DNA of 9,683 nucleotides from Bacteroidales bacterium UBA1064 (lineage in GTDB: Bacteria; Bacteroidota; Bacteroidia; Bacteroidales; Tenuifilaceae), in NCBI GenBank assembly GCA_002316235.1, contig DCDD01000139.1:1-9683 (forward strand), written 5' to 3'. The notes beneath the pieces were generated by a model, which made no database searches, was not told where the DNA came from, and saw nothing but the letters and a program-made list of their open reading frames with translations. Shown piece after piece: positions 1 through 7,498 of this stretch. Positions within the stretch are counted from its first letter, which is position 1, and the number at the start of each line of letters is the position of its first letter. Position numbers and translations under genes: made by a program.

Positions 1-1355
1 TTGGGTTGGAATGCTTGAATACCCAAGCGGTGAAGGGTTGGAGCACGGTTAAGTAGCACGGGATGCCCCTTTAAAACGTTTTCCAGAATGTCCCAAACAA
101 CAGGATCCTTCCGGTCAACAATCTTCTTGGCCGACTTCACCGTTTTAACAATGCCCCTTTCAATCAGCTTGCGGATAATAAATGGTTTGTAGAGTTCTGC
201 AGCCATTTCCTTTGGGAGACCGCACTCGTGCATCTTCAGCTCGGGACCAACAACAATTACTGAGCGGGCTGAGTAGTCAACTCGTTTACCTAGCAAGTTC
301 TGGCGGAAACGACCTTGCTTTCCCTTTAAGCTATCGCTCAGTGATTTCAACGGACGGTTGGCATCGGTTTTAACAGCGTTTGACTTGCGGGAGTTGTCGA
401 AAAGCGAGTCCACTGCCTCCTGAAGCATACGCTTTTCATTCCGAAGTATCACCTCGGGGGCTTTAATTTCAATAAGACGTTTCAGACGGTTGTTACGAAT
501 AATCACCCTACGGTATAGGTCATTCAGGTCGGAAGTGGCAAACCTTCCTCCATCAAGCGGCACTAAAGGACGAAGCTCAGGAGGAATAACAGGAATTACC
601 TTCAATATCATCCATTCCGGCTTGTTTATGGTGCCCGATTCCCGAAAGGCCTCTACCACCTGAAGGCGTTTCAGCGCTTCACTTTTACGCTGTTGGGATG
701 TTTCGGTGTTTGCCCTGTTGCGAAGGTCGTATGACAGCTCATCCAGGTTTAGGCGGGACAAGAGCAAATTAAGCGCTTCTGCTCCCATTCCGGCAATGAA
801 CTTGTTAGGATCGTTATCGTCAAGATGCTGGTTATCCTTTGGAAGGGAATCAATAATTTCGAGATACTCCTCTTCGGTAAGGAAATCGAGGTATTTGACT
901 CCATCAGCAGCTTTAATACCAGGATTAACCACCACGTAACGCTCGTAGTAGATTATTGACTCCAGTTTTTTGGAGGGTAATCCAAGCAGGTAGCCTATTT
1001 TGTTGGGCAACGACTTAAAATACCAGATATGTGCCACTGGAACCACAAGTGTGATGTGCCCCATCCTCTCCCTGCGTACCTTCTTCTCAGTAACCTCAAC
1101 ACCGCAACGGTCGCATACGATACCCTTGTAACGAATGCGTTTGTACTTTCCGCAGTGGCACTCGTAATCCTTCACGGGACCGAAAATTCTTTCACAAAAC
1201 AACCCGTCTCGCTCAGGCTTATAGGTTCTGTAATTTATCGTTTCAGGTTTTAGCACTTCTCCGCTCGACCGCTCCAGTATTTCTTCGGGTGAGGCAAGGC
1301 TGATAGTGATTTTTGAGAAGTTGCTCTTAGCCTTATTATCTTTTCTGAACGACAT
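1..1355 (-). CDS. rpoC: RNA polymerase subunit beta' (N-terminal 451 residues, cut by window edge)
   Basis: Beta' is the largest subunit of the cytoplasmic RNA polymerase core and, with beta, forms the active-site cleft. The reading frame starts at ATG 1355-1353 (MSFRKDNKAK) and stays open to base 1, giving 451 complete codons, about a third of the usual length. The N-terminal zinc-binding site is intact, with Cys66, Cys68, Cys81 and Cys84 in the ECHCGKYK...IVCDRCG block. The switch-2 region reads LGKRVDYSARSVI (about residues 355-367); the alanine where E. coli has glycine is, from memory, usual in Bacteroidetes. The fragment ends at LNRAPTLHRLGIQAFQP (435-451). By comparison with E. coli, the magnesium-binding NADFDGD loop should lie about 20 codons beyond the edge. 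The gene lies 73 bp after rpoB on the same strand, the universal rpoBC arrangement. No Shine-Dalgarno sequence precedes the start. The truncation is due to the window edge, not a mutation. Confidence 0.98.
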   Translation of the reverse strand, partial: MSFRKDNKAKSNFSKITISLASPEEILERSSGEVLKPETINYRTYKPERDGLFCERIFGPVKDYECHCGKYKRIRYKGIVCDRCGVEVTEKKVRRERMGHITLVVPVAHIWYFKSLPNKIGYLLGLPSKKLESIIYYERYVVVNPGIKAADGVKYLDFLTEEEYLEIIDSLPKDNQHLDDNDPNKFIAGMGAEALNLLLSRLNLDELSYDLRNRANTETSQQRKSEALKRLQVVEAFRESGTINKPEWMILKVIPVIPPELRPLVPLDGGRFATSDLNDLYRRVIIRNNRLKRLIEIKAPEVILRNEKRMLQEAVDSLFDNSRKSNAVKTDANRPLKSLSDSLKGKQGRFRQNLLGKRVDYSARSVIVVGPELKMHECGLPKEMAAELYKPFIIRKLIERGIVKTVKSAKKIVDRKDPVVWDILENVLKGHPVLLNRAPTLHRLGIQAFQP

Positions 1356-1428
1356 ATTCAACTAGTTAAAAGTTATGTTATGCAGCTGGACAGCAAAAAA
1401 AGTCTTTAGCCAGAACTGTGCAATCGGG

Positions 1429-4400
1429 CTAGTCAAGATTAATACTTAAGCCCAACCCCCTAAGTTCATGTAGCAACACGTTGAGCGACTCGGGTATGCC
1501 GGGTTCAGGCATTGGTTCTCCCTTAACAATTGACTCGTAAGCTTTAGCTCTACCGACCACATCATCGGACTTGATGGTGAGTATTTCCTGAAGGATGTGG
1601 GAAGCCCCAAAAGCTTCCAGCGCCCATACCTCCATTTCACCAAACCTTTGACCGCCAAACTGAGCCTTGCCACCAAGTGGTTGCTGGGTGATAAGGGAGT
1701 AAGGGCCTATAGAACGGGCATGCATCTTATCGTCAACCATGTGTCCGAGCTTCATCATGTAGATTACACCTACAGTTGCAGGTTGATCAAAGCGCTCGCC
1801 GGTACCCCCATCGTACAGGTATGTTTTACCAAAGCGGGGTAAGCCGGCCTTCTCGGTGTACACCGTTATATCATCAAGAGTTGCACCATCGAAAATCGGT
1901 GTGGCAAAGCTAACGCCCAGCTTTTGCCCTGCCCAACCTAGAACGGTTTCGTAAATCTGACCCAGGTTCATTCGGGAGGGAACGCCTAGAGGGTTCAAAA
2001 CTATATCGACAGGCGACCCATCCTCCAGGAACGGCATATCCTCATCACGAACCACCTTGGCCACAATTCCCTTATTTCCATGTCGGCCAGCCATCTTATC
2101 GCCCACTTTTAACTTGCGTTTTTTGGCAATAAATACTTTGGCTAGCTGCATAATTCCTGCAGGCAGCTCATCTCCGATGGTTACATTAAACTTCTTGCGC
2201 TTAAACTCCGCATCAATCTCCTTCCACTTCAGAATGTAATTCTGAATAACAGTTTTAATCAGCTCATTCTTAGCCTTATCGGTTGTCCATTTGTTTGGGT
2301 TAACATTCATGTAGTCAATCTCGGTAAGCATTTTATGTGTAAATTTCACCCCACGAGGAATGAGCTCCTGGTTGAAATTATCCACAACGCCCTGCGAGGT
2401 TTTCCCGTTTACAAGAACAAACAGCTTATCAACCAGCTTGGTTTGAAGCTCGGCAACCTGACGGTTAAACTCGTTGTCGATTTTTTCCAGCTTACTTTTC
2501 TCAGTTGACTTGGATTTTTTCTGGTCCTTTTCATCCTTAATAGCCCTTGAAAAAAGCATTTTGTCAACTACCACGCCGTAAAGCGATGGGGAAGCTTTTA
2601 GTGAGGCATCCTTCACATCGCCAGCCTTATCTCCGAAAATTGCGCGTAGCAGTTTTTCCTCGGGAGTGGGATCAGACTCCCCTTTAGGGGTGATCTTCCC
2701 GATAAGGATATCGCCAGGCACCACGTTGGCGCCTATACGGATCATCCCGTTCTCATCGAGGTTCTTAGTAGCCTCTTCCGATACGTTTGGTATATCGGCT
2801 GTAAGCTCCTCCATTCCACGTTTAGTATCCCTAACCTCAAGGATGTACTCATCAATATGAAGGGAGGTAAACATATCATCCCTAATCAACCGTTCGTTAA
2901 TTACGATGGCATCCTCAAAGTTGTAACCCTTCCAAGGCATAAAGGCCACCTTAAGGTTTCGCCCAAGGGCGAGCTCTCCGTTGCGAGTAGCATAGCCTTC
3001 GGTAAGGATATCGCCTTTTTTAATTATTTGGCCCTTGGTAACAATGGGTGTTAGGGTAATAGATGTATTTTGGTTAGTTTTCTTGAATTTTGGTAAGCTA
3101 TATCGTTTAAGCTCGGGGTCGAAACTAACAAAAACTTCATCTTCCGAGCGGTTATATCTTACAACAATCTCGTTGGCGTCAACATACTCCACCACGCCAT
3201 CCTGTTCGGCAACAACTTGCACACGACTATCGCTCACCACTTTACCTTCCAATCCGGTTCCAACAATCGGAGTTTCGGGCTTTAGAAGTGGAACTGCCTG
3301 ACGCATCATGTTCGAACCCATGAGGGCACGGTTGGCGTCATCATTTTCCAAAAAAGGAATGAGCGAAGCGGCAATGGAGGCAATTTGGTTAGGTGCAACA
3401 TCCATAAGGTCGATTGATTCGCTTTCAGCCAGGGGGAAATCCCCTTCGTAACGAGCTTTTACCTTGGATTCAACAAACGAACCATCATCACCAATAGGAG
3501 CATTTGCCTGGGCAATGATTTTGGCCTCCTCCTCCTCGGCAGTCAGGTACACTACATCGTCATCGTTCATGCCCACCGTTCCGCCGTCAACCTTCCGGTA
3601 GGGAGTTTCAATGAATCCCAAATCGTTTATTCGGGCGTAAACACAAAGAGAAGAGATAAGCCCGATATTAGGGCCTTCAGGCGTTTCGATGGGGCACAAC
3701 CTGCCGTAGTGGGTGTAGTGCACGTCTCTAACCTCAAAACCGGCACGTTCTCTGGAAAGTCCACCAGGTCCAAGTGCAGATAAACGACGCTTATGGGTCA
3801 TTTCGGCCAGCGGGTTAGTCTGATCCATGAATTGCGACAGCTGGTTTGTGCCGAAAAAGGAGTTAATAACCGATGAAAGCGTTTTAGAGTTTATCAGGTC
3901 AATAGGCGTGAACACCTCGTTGTCCCTAACGTTCATTCGCTCACGGATAGTTCTGGCCATTCTTGCCAGCCCAACGCTGAACTGGGCAGCCAGCTGTTCG
4001 CCCACGGTTCTAACCCGTCGGTTGCTCAAATGGTCAATGTCGTCAACCTCTGCTTTGGAGTTGACAAGTTCAATCAGGTACTTGATAATCTCAATGATAT
4101 CTTCTCTCGTAAGCACCTTTACATCGGGGGAGGTTGTAAGGTTGAGCTTTTTGTTAATACGGTAACGTCCAACCTCGCCCAAATCATATCGTTTATCCGA
4201 AAAGAACAGCTTGTCTATAACATCACGTGCGGTAGCCTCATCAGGAGGCTCAGAGTTACGCAGCTGCCTATAGATATACACTACAGCTTCTTTCTCGGAG
4301 TTGCAGGGATCCTTTTGCAGGGTATTGTATATAATAGCGTAGTCCGAAAAAGTTTGATTTTCCTTATGAACAAGTATGGACTTAGCTCCCGACTCAATAA

Positions 4401-5253
4401 TGGTGTCAATATGTTCATTCTCGACCACTGTTTCACGGTCGAGTATTACCTCGTTTCGTTCGATAGATACAACTTCCCCGGTGTCCTCGTCAACAAAATC
4501 CTCAACCCACGATTTCAGCACACGTGCAGCAAGCCTCTGACCCACAATTTTTTTCAGGTTAACCTTGTTAACCTTAACCTCCTCGGCCAGGTTGAAAATT
4601 TCCAGAATATCCTTATCGCTTTCGTAGCCTATAGCACGGAGAAGCGTAGTAACAGGCAGCTTTTTCTTCCGGTCTATGTAGGCGTACATCACGTTATTAA
4701 TATCAGTGGCGAACTCAATCCACGAGCCCTTAAAGGGAATAATTCGGGCTGAGTAGAGCTTTGTCCCGTTGGGGTGAATGCTTTGTCCAAAAAAGACACC
4801 CGGTGAACGATGGAGCTGCGACACAACAACGCGCTCGGCACCGTTTATAACGAAGGTTCCGCGGGGCGTCATGTAGGGTATGGTTCCGAGGTACACATCC
4901 TGAACAACGGTATCGAAGTCCTCGTGCTCGGGATCGGTGCAGTAGAGCTTTAGCTTGGCCTTCAGGGGAACGCAAAAAGTAAGCCCTCGATCAAGGCATT
5001 CCTCAATGGAGTAGCGGGGTGGATCAACAAAGTAGTCTAGAAACTCCAGAACGAAGTTGTTTCGTGTATCGGTAATCGGAAAATTTTCCAGAAATACCTT
5101 ATACAGCCCTTCGTGTCTGCGTTCTTCGGGGCTAGTGCCCAGCTGAAAAAATTCGGTGAATGACTTTAGCTGAACTTCCAGAAAATCGGGGTATTCGTAT
5201 TGACTCTTCGTTCTGGAAAAGCTAATTCGGTTGTTATTGTTATTATTAGACAT
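1429..5253 (-). CDS. rpoB: RNA polymerase subunit beta
   Basis: Beta subunit of core RNA polymerase, 1,274 residues from the chosen ATG at 5253-5251 (MSNNNNNNRISF). The frame extends 12 codons further to a TTG at 5289, but that start would lie in the U-rich tail of the hairpin upstream, so ATG is preferred. The rifampicin pocket reads QLSQFMDQTNPLAEMTHKRR from Q471. Q474, D477, H487 and S492 match E. coli Q513, D516, H526 and S531, so the commonest resistance positions are wild type. Active-site lysines are K1053 and K1061 in GDKMAGRHGNKG. A charged, lysine-rich, probably coiled insert covers about residues 906-1022, where E. coli also carries an insert. The C-terminus (EMEVWALEAFGA... to GLSINLD) is complete and ends in TAG. 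A run of six Asn codons follows Met-Ser. The gene lies between rplL and rpoC; the hairpin in its leader may set how much of the ribosomal-protein transcript reaches it. Confidence 0.98.
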   Translation of the reverse strand: MSNNNNNNRISFSRTKSQYEYPDFLEVQLKSFTEFFQLGTSPEERRHEGLYKVFLENFPITDTRNNFVLEFLDYFVDPPRYSIEECLDRGLTFCVPLKAKLKLYCTDPEHEDFDTVVQDVYLGTIPYMTPRGTFVINGAERVVVSQLHRSPGVFFGQSIHPNGTKLYSARIIPFKGSWIEFATDINNVMYAYIDRKKKLPVTTLLRAIGYESDKDILEIFNLAEEVKVNKVNLKKIVGQRLAARVLKSWVEDFVDEDTGEVVSIERNEVILDRETVVENEHIDTIIESGAKSILVHKENQTFSDYAIIYNTLQKDPCNSEKEAVVYIYRQLRNSEPPDEATARDVIDKLFFSDKRYDLGEVGRYRINKKLNLTTSPDVKVLTREDIIEIIKYLIELVNSKAEVDDIDHLSNRRVRTVGEQLAAQFSVGLARMARTIRERMNVRDNEVFTPIDLINSKTLSSVINSFFGTNQLSQFMDQTNPLAEMTHKRRLSALGPGGLSRERAGFEVRDVHYTHYGRLCPIETPEGPNIGLISSLCVYARINDLGFIETPYRKVDGGTVGMNDDDVVYLTAEEEEAKIIAQANAPIGDDGSFVESKVKARYEGDFPLAESESIDLMDVAPNQIASIAASLIPFLENDDANRALMGSNMMRQAVPLLKPETPIVGTGLEGKVVSDSRVQVVAEQDGVVEYVDANEIVVRYNRSEDEVFVSFDPELKRYSLPKFKKTNQNTSITLTPIVTKGQIIKKGDILTEGYATRNGELALGRNLKVAFMPWKGYNFEDAIVINERLIRDDMFTSLHIDEYILEVRDTKRGMEELTADIPNVSEEATKNLDENGMIRIGANVVPGDILIGKITPKGESDPTPEEKLLRAIFGDKAGDVKDASLKASPSLYGVVVDKMLFSRAIKDEKDQKKSKSTEKSKLEKIDNEFNRQVAELQTKLVDKLFVLVNGKTSQGVVDNFNQELIPRGVKFTHKMLTEIDYMNVNPNKWTTDKAKNELIKTVIQNYILKWKEIDAEFKRKKFNVTIGDELPAGIMQLAKVFIAKKRKLKVGDKMAGRHGNKGIVAKVVRDEDMPFLEDGSPVDIVLNPLGVPSRMNLGQIYETVLGWAGQKLGVSFATPIFDGATLDDITVYTEKAGLPRFGKTYLYDGGTGERFDQPATVGVIYMMKLGHMVDDKMHARSIGPYSLITQQPLGGKAQFGGQRFGEMEVWALEAFGASHILQEILTIKSDDVVGRAKAYESIVKGEPMPEPGIPESLNVLLHELRGLGLSINLD

Positions 5254-5292
5254 TGGATTAGTGTTTGTTGAACTGTAAAAATATAACAATAA

Positions 5293-5329
5293 AAAGGCTT
5301 AGAATCTAATGGATAGATTCTAAACCTTT
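5293..5329 (-). terminator. Hairpin plus U-run between rplL and rpoB, candidate attenuator
   Basis: On the transcribed strand, bases 5329-5314 pair with 5308-5293 in a 16-bp stem with a single G-U pair (5324/5298) and a 5-nt loop (5313-5309, UCCAU). The last stem bases merge into five U's (5295-5291), followed by AUUGUUAU. The hairpin starts 18 nt after the rplL stop and ends 39 nt before the rpoB ATG. It has the form of an intrinsic terminator, but the stem is AU-rich and the U-run short, so read-through is plausible. rpoB and rpoC have no clear promoter of their own here, so the inference is a partial terminator that lowers rpoBC expression relative to rplJL. E. coli has an attenuator in the same gap (known). 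An RNA-processing site is the alternative. Confidence 0.75.
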
Positions 5330-5347
5330 ACCCAATATAGGCTTTTG

Positions 5348-5725
5348 CTATTTAAGTTCAACTTCTGCTCCTGCGTCTTCGAGTTGTGCTTTAAGAGATT
5401 CGGCTTCTTCTTTTGAAACACCTTCCTTAACCGGCTTTGGTGCGGCATCAACGAGATCTTTAGCCTCCTTGAGCCCCAGTCCGGTAAGATCTTTCACCAG
5501 CTTAACCACCTGAAGCTTTGCTCCGCCGGCAGCTTTCAAAATAACGTCAAACTGAGTTTTCTCGGCTGCAGCGGCGCCAGCACCAGCAGCGGGTGCAGCA
5601 GCAACAGCTACAGCAGCAGCAGCGGGTTCAATACCATATTCGTCTTTAAGAATCTTAGCTAACTCGTTAACTTCCTTAACCGAAAGGTTAACTAAATCTT
5701 CTGCAAATTTCTTGAGATCTGCCAT
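5348..5725 (-). CDS. rplL: 50S ribosomal protein bL12 (L7/L12)
   Basis: bL12 forms the mobile stalk of the large ribosomal subunit, which recruits and stimulates translational GTPases such as EF-Tu and EF-G. The 125 residues match the usual length. The N-terminal dimerisation and uL10-binding helices cover about residues 1-33. A flexible hinge of almost pure Ala, Val, Gly and Pro follows at 34-54, encoded by runs of GCA/GCT-type codons. The globular C-terminal domain runs from about 57 to 125 and contains the factor-binding block VKLVKDLTGLGLKEAKDLV (74-92). The ATG at 5725 lies 34 bp after rplJ, so the two stalk proteins are very likely translated from one message. bL12 is needed in several copies per ribosome, and the hairpin just downstream would fit uncoupling its expression from rpoB. 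No Shine-Dalgarno sequence is present. Confidence 0.98.
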   Translation of the reverse strand: MADLKKFAEDLVNLSVKEVNELAKILKDEYGIEPAAAAVAVAAAPAAGAGAAAAEKTQFDVILKAAGGAKLQVVKLVKDLTGLGLKEAKDLVDAAPKPVKEGVSKEEAESLKAQLEDAGAEVELK

Positions 5726-5759
5726 TTTGATAAGTGTTTAATTGATTTCAAACTTTAAG

Positions 5760-6284
5760 TTATTTTTCCTTTTCAGAAAGTGTTTTAACAACACCAGATA
5801 GAATATTTCCTCCTGATTGAAGAGAAGCGATAACATTCTTTGCGGGTGATTGCAGCAGGGCAATAACATCGGCAATGAGCTCGTTCTTGCTCTTCAGCGA
5901 TGCAAGCATATTCAGCTGATCGTCGCCCACATATATGGACTCCTCTACAAAGGCAGCTTTTAGTAAGGGTTTCGGATGTTCAGTTCGGAACTCCTTGATA
6001 AGCTTAGCCGGCACATTCCCCGATTCGGTAAACATTACCGATGTGGTGCCCTTTAACTCTGTAAATAGCGGCGAAAAGTCAAATTTGCCGCTTTGTTCCA
6101 GGGCTTTCTTAAACAGGGTATTTTTAACCACCACCATTTTAACCTCTTTCTGAAAGCACGAGCGGCGAAGCTTGCTAGTGTCCTCAGCATTAAGCGCCGA
6201 CGTATCGGTGAGGTAAAAATGCGGGTAGCGGTTTATAGTTTCGGTAAGCGCATCAATCAGATTTTTTTTCTCTTCCCTTGTCAT
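5760..6284 (-). CDS. rplJ: 50S ribosomal protein uL10
   Basis: uL10 is the stalk base that anchors bL12 dimers to the 23S rRNA near the factor-binding centre. The 174 residues are close to the family norm. The N-terminal rRNA-binding domain contains VVVKNTLFKKAL (51-62) and LKGTTSVMF (77-85), both typical of the family. The C-terminal region, roughly residues 125-174 (SLKSKNELIADVIALLQSPAKN onward), contains the helix where bL12 dimers dock. The start is ATG 6284, 27 bp after rplA, with no Shine-Dalgarno sequence. In E. coli the leader upstream of rplJ binds the uL10-bL12 complex for autoregulation. The short gap here leaves no room for such a leader unless it overlaps the end of rplA. Confidence 0.97.
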   Translation of the reverse strand: MTREEKKNLIDALTETINRYPHFYLTDTSALNAEDTSKLRRSCFQKEVKMVVVKNTLFKKALEQSGKFDFSPLFTELKGTTSVMFTESGNVPAKLIKEFRTEHPKPLLKAAFVEESIYVGDDQLNMLASLKSKNELIADVIALLQSPAKNVIASLQSGGNILSGVVKTLSEKEK

Positions 6285-6311
6285 AGTGAATTGGGTCTGT
6301 AAACGGTTTTA

Positions 6312-7013
6312 TTAATTCGCAGCAGCTATAGATTTGGTATCGATTGCCAAACCGGGGCTCATAGTAGTGGAAAGGTAAATGCTCTTCAGGTAGGTTCCTT
6401 TAGCCGTTGTGGGTTTGAGCTTGATAATGGTATTAAGAAATTCAATGGCATTATCAACTATTTTCTCGGGCTCAAAAGAAACCTTACCGATTGAAGCGTG
6501 AATTATACCAAACTTGTCAACCTTAAAGTCGATTTTCCCCTGCTTAACCTCCTTAACAGCCTTATCAACGTCCATGGTTACAGTGCCGCTTTTAGGGTTG
6601 GGCATAAGTCCTCTAGGTCCAAGGATACGGCCCAGGGCGCCAATTTTACCCATAACCGTAGGCATGGTAATGATAACATCAACATCTGTCCACCCTCCTT
6701 TGATTTTTTCAATATACTCATCAAGCCCAACAAACTCGGCTCCGGCCTGACGAGCAGCTTCCTCCTTATCGGGAGTACAAAGCACCAGCACCCTCACCTG
6801 TTTGCCGGTTCCGTGAGGAAGTGTAACCACCCCGCGAACCATCTGGTTGGCCTTACGAGGATCGACATTAAGCCTCACGTCGATGTCAACCGAAGCGTCG
6901 AACTTTGTGTAGGTGATATCCTTCAACAGGGCAGCTGCCTCAGAAAGCTTGTACTGCCTGTTCGGCTCAACCTTCGATAAAGCCAACTTCCTGTTTTTTG
7001 TCAGTTTAGTCAT
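6312..7013 (-). CDS. rplA: 50S ribosomal protein uL1
   Basis: uL1 binds the mobile L1 stalk of 23S rRNA near the E site and helps release deacylated tRNA; in several bacteria it also represses its own operon. The 233 residues match the family. Domain I is made of the N- and C-terminal parts, and domain II runs from roughly residue 68 to 158. The family signature lies at about 118-146, ending in GRILGPRGLMPNPKSGTVT (128-146). The C-terminal rRNA-binding segment GTYLKSIYLSTTMSPGL (206-222) is present. The start is ATG 7013, 21 bp after the rplK stop, and rplJ follows 27 bp later. rplK-rplA-rplJ-rplL is the standard order. No Shine-Dalgarno sequence is visible. Confidence 0.98.
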   Translation of the reverse strand: MTKLTKNRKLALSKVEPNRQYKLSEAAALLKDITYTKFDASVDIDVRLNVDPRKANQMVRGVVTLPHGTGKQVRVLVLCTPDKEEAARQAGAEFVGLDEYIEKIKGGWTDVDVIITMPTVMGKIGALGRILGPRGLMPNPKSGTVTMDVDKAVKEVKQGKIDFKVDKFGIIHASIGKVSFEPEKIVDNAIEFLNTIIKLKPTTAKGTYLKSIYLSTTMSPGLAIDTKSIAAAN

Positions 7014-7034
7014 TGCTCAAAAGATGTTAAGTGG

Positions 7035-7475
7035 TTATTTAGCCGGAAACTCTCCGGTAACAGCAATCCCCATGCTCCGGGCTGTGCCTGCTACCATTTT
7101 CATAGCCGACTCAAGGGTAAAGCAGTTCAGATCGGGCATTTTGTCCTGGGCTACTTGCCTTACCTGCTCCCAGGTTACTGAAGCAACTTTCTTCCTGTTT
7201 GGTTCAGCTGATCCCTTCTGCTGCTTGGTAATTTCCAGGAGCTGAACGGGAACAGGTGGGGTTTTAACAACAAAATCGAATGACTTATCGTTGTAAACAG
7301 TAATTATAACAGGCAAAACTTTCCCTGCTTGAGCTTGAGTTCTGGCATTAAACTGCTTGCAGAACTCCATAATGTTTACCCCTTTAGAACCAAGAGCAGG
7401 CCCAATTGGAGGCGATGGATTAGCAGCGCCGCCTTTAACCTGGAGCTTAATAAATCCAGCAATTTCTTTAGCCAT
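7035..7475 (-). CDS. rplK: 50S ribosomal protein uL11
   Basis: uL11 covers the GTPase-associated centre of 23S rRNA at the base of the bL12 stalk. The 146 residues are close to the bacterial norm. The N-terminal domain carries the proline-rich loop ANPSPPIGPALGSKG (18-32); Pro23 and Pro26 are in the loop that contacts thiopeptide antibiotics in other bacteria (known for the family). The C-terminal rRNA-binding domain runs from about 75 to 140 and includes DLNCFTLESAMKMVAGTARS (115-134). The start is ATG 7475, 23 bp after nusG. That gap is too short for the enterobacterial rplK promoter and L1 operator, so rplK is probably transcribed with secE and nusG. Confidence 0.98.
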   Translation of the reverse strand: MAKEIAGFIKLQVKGGAANPSPPIGPALGSKGVNIMEFCKQFNARTQAQAGKVLPVIITVYNDKSFDFVVKTPPVPVQLLEITKQQKGSAEPNRKKVASVTWEQVRQVAQDKMPDLNCFTLESAMKMVAGTARSMGIAVTGEFPAK

Positions 7476-7498
7476 AATTCATTTGCTCTTTTAGTTAG

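Noticed and set aside
1395..1417. Weak stem (AGT-U-CU with AG-ACU) followed by a U7 run in the rpoB-rpoC gap
   Set aside because: The stem is only five base pairs with a bulged U, which is too weak for a convincing terminator. Termination between rpoB and rpoC would also unbalance two core subunits needed in equal amounts.
4030..4752. A 240-codon open frame on the plus strand inside rpoB
   Set aside because: It lies wholly antisense to conserved rpoB codons, has no recognisable domain, and comes from the base composition of the opposite strand. The plus-strand frames at 6498-6980 (antisense to rplA) and 7329-7811 (antisense to rplK and nusG) are rejected for the same reason.
5254..5292. TATATTTT upstream of rpoB resembling the Bacteroidetes -7 promoter element TAnnTTTG
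   Set aside because: The final G is missing and no TTG element sits at the expected distance upstream. In such AT-rich sequence the match is not significant.
5568..5626. GCA/GCT triplet-rich tract as a candidate DNA repeat
   Set aside because: It is the alanine-rich hinge of bL12, a normal feature of that protein family, not an independent repeat element.
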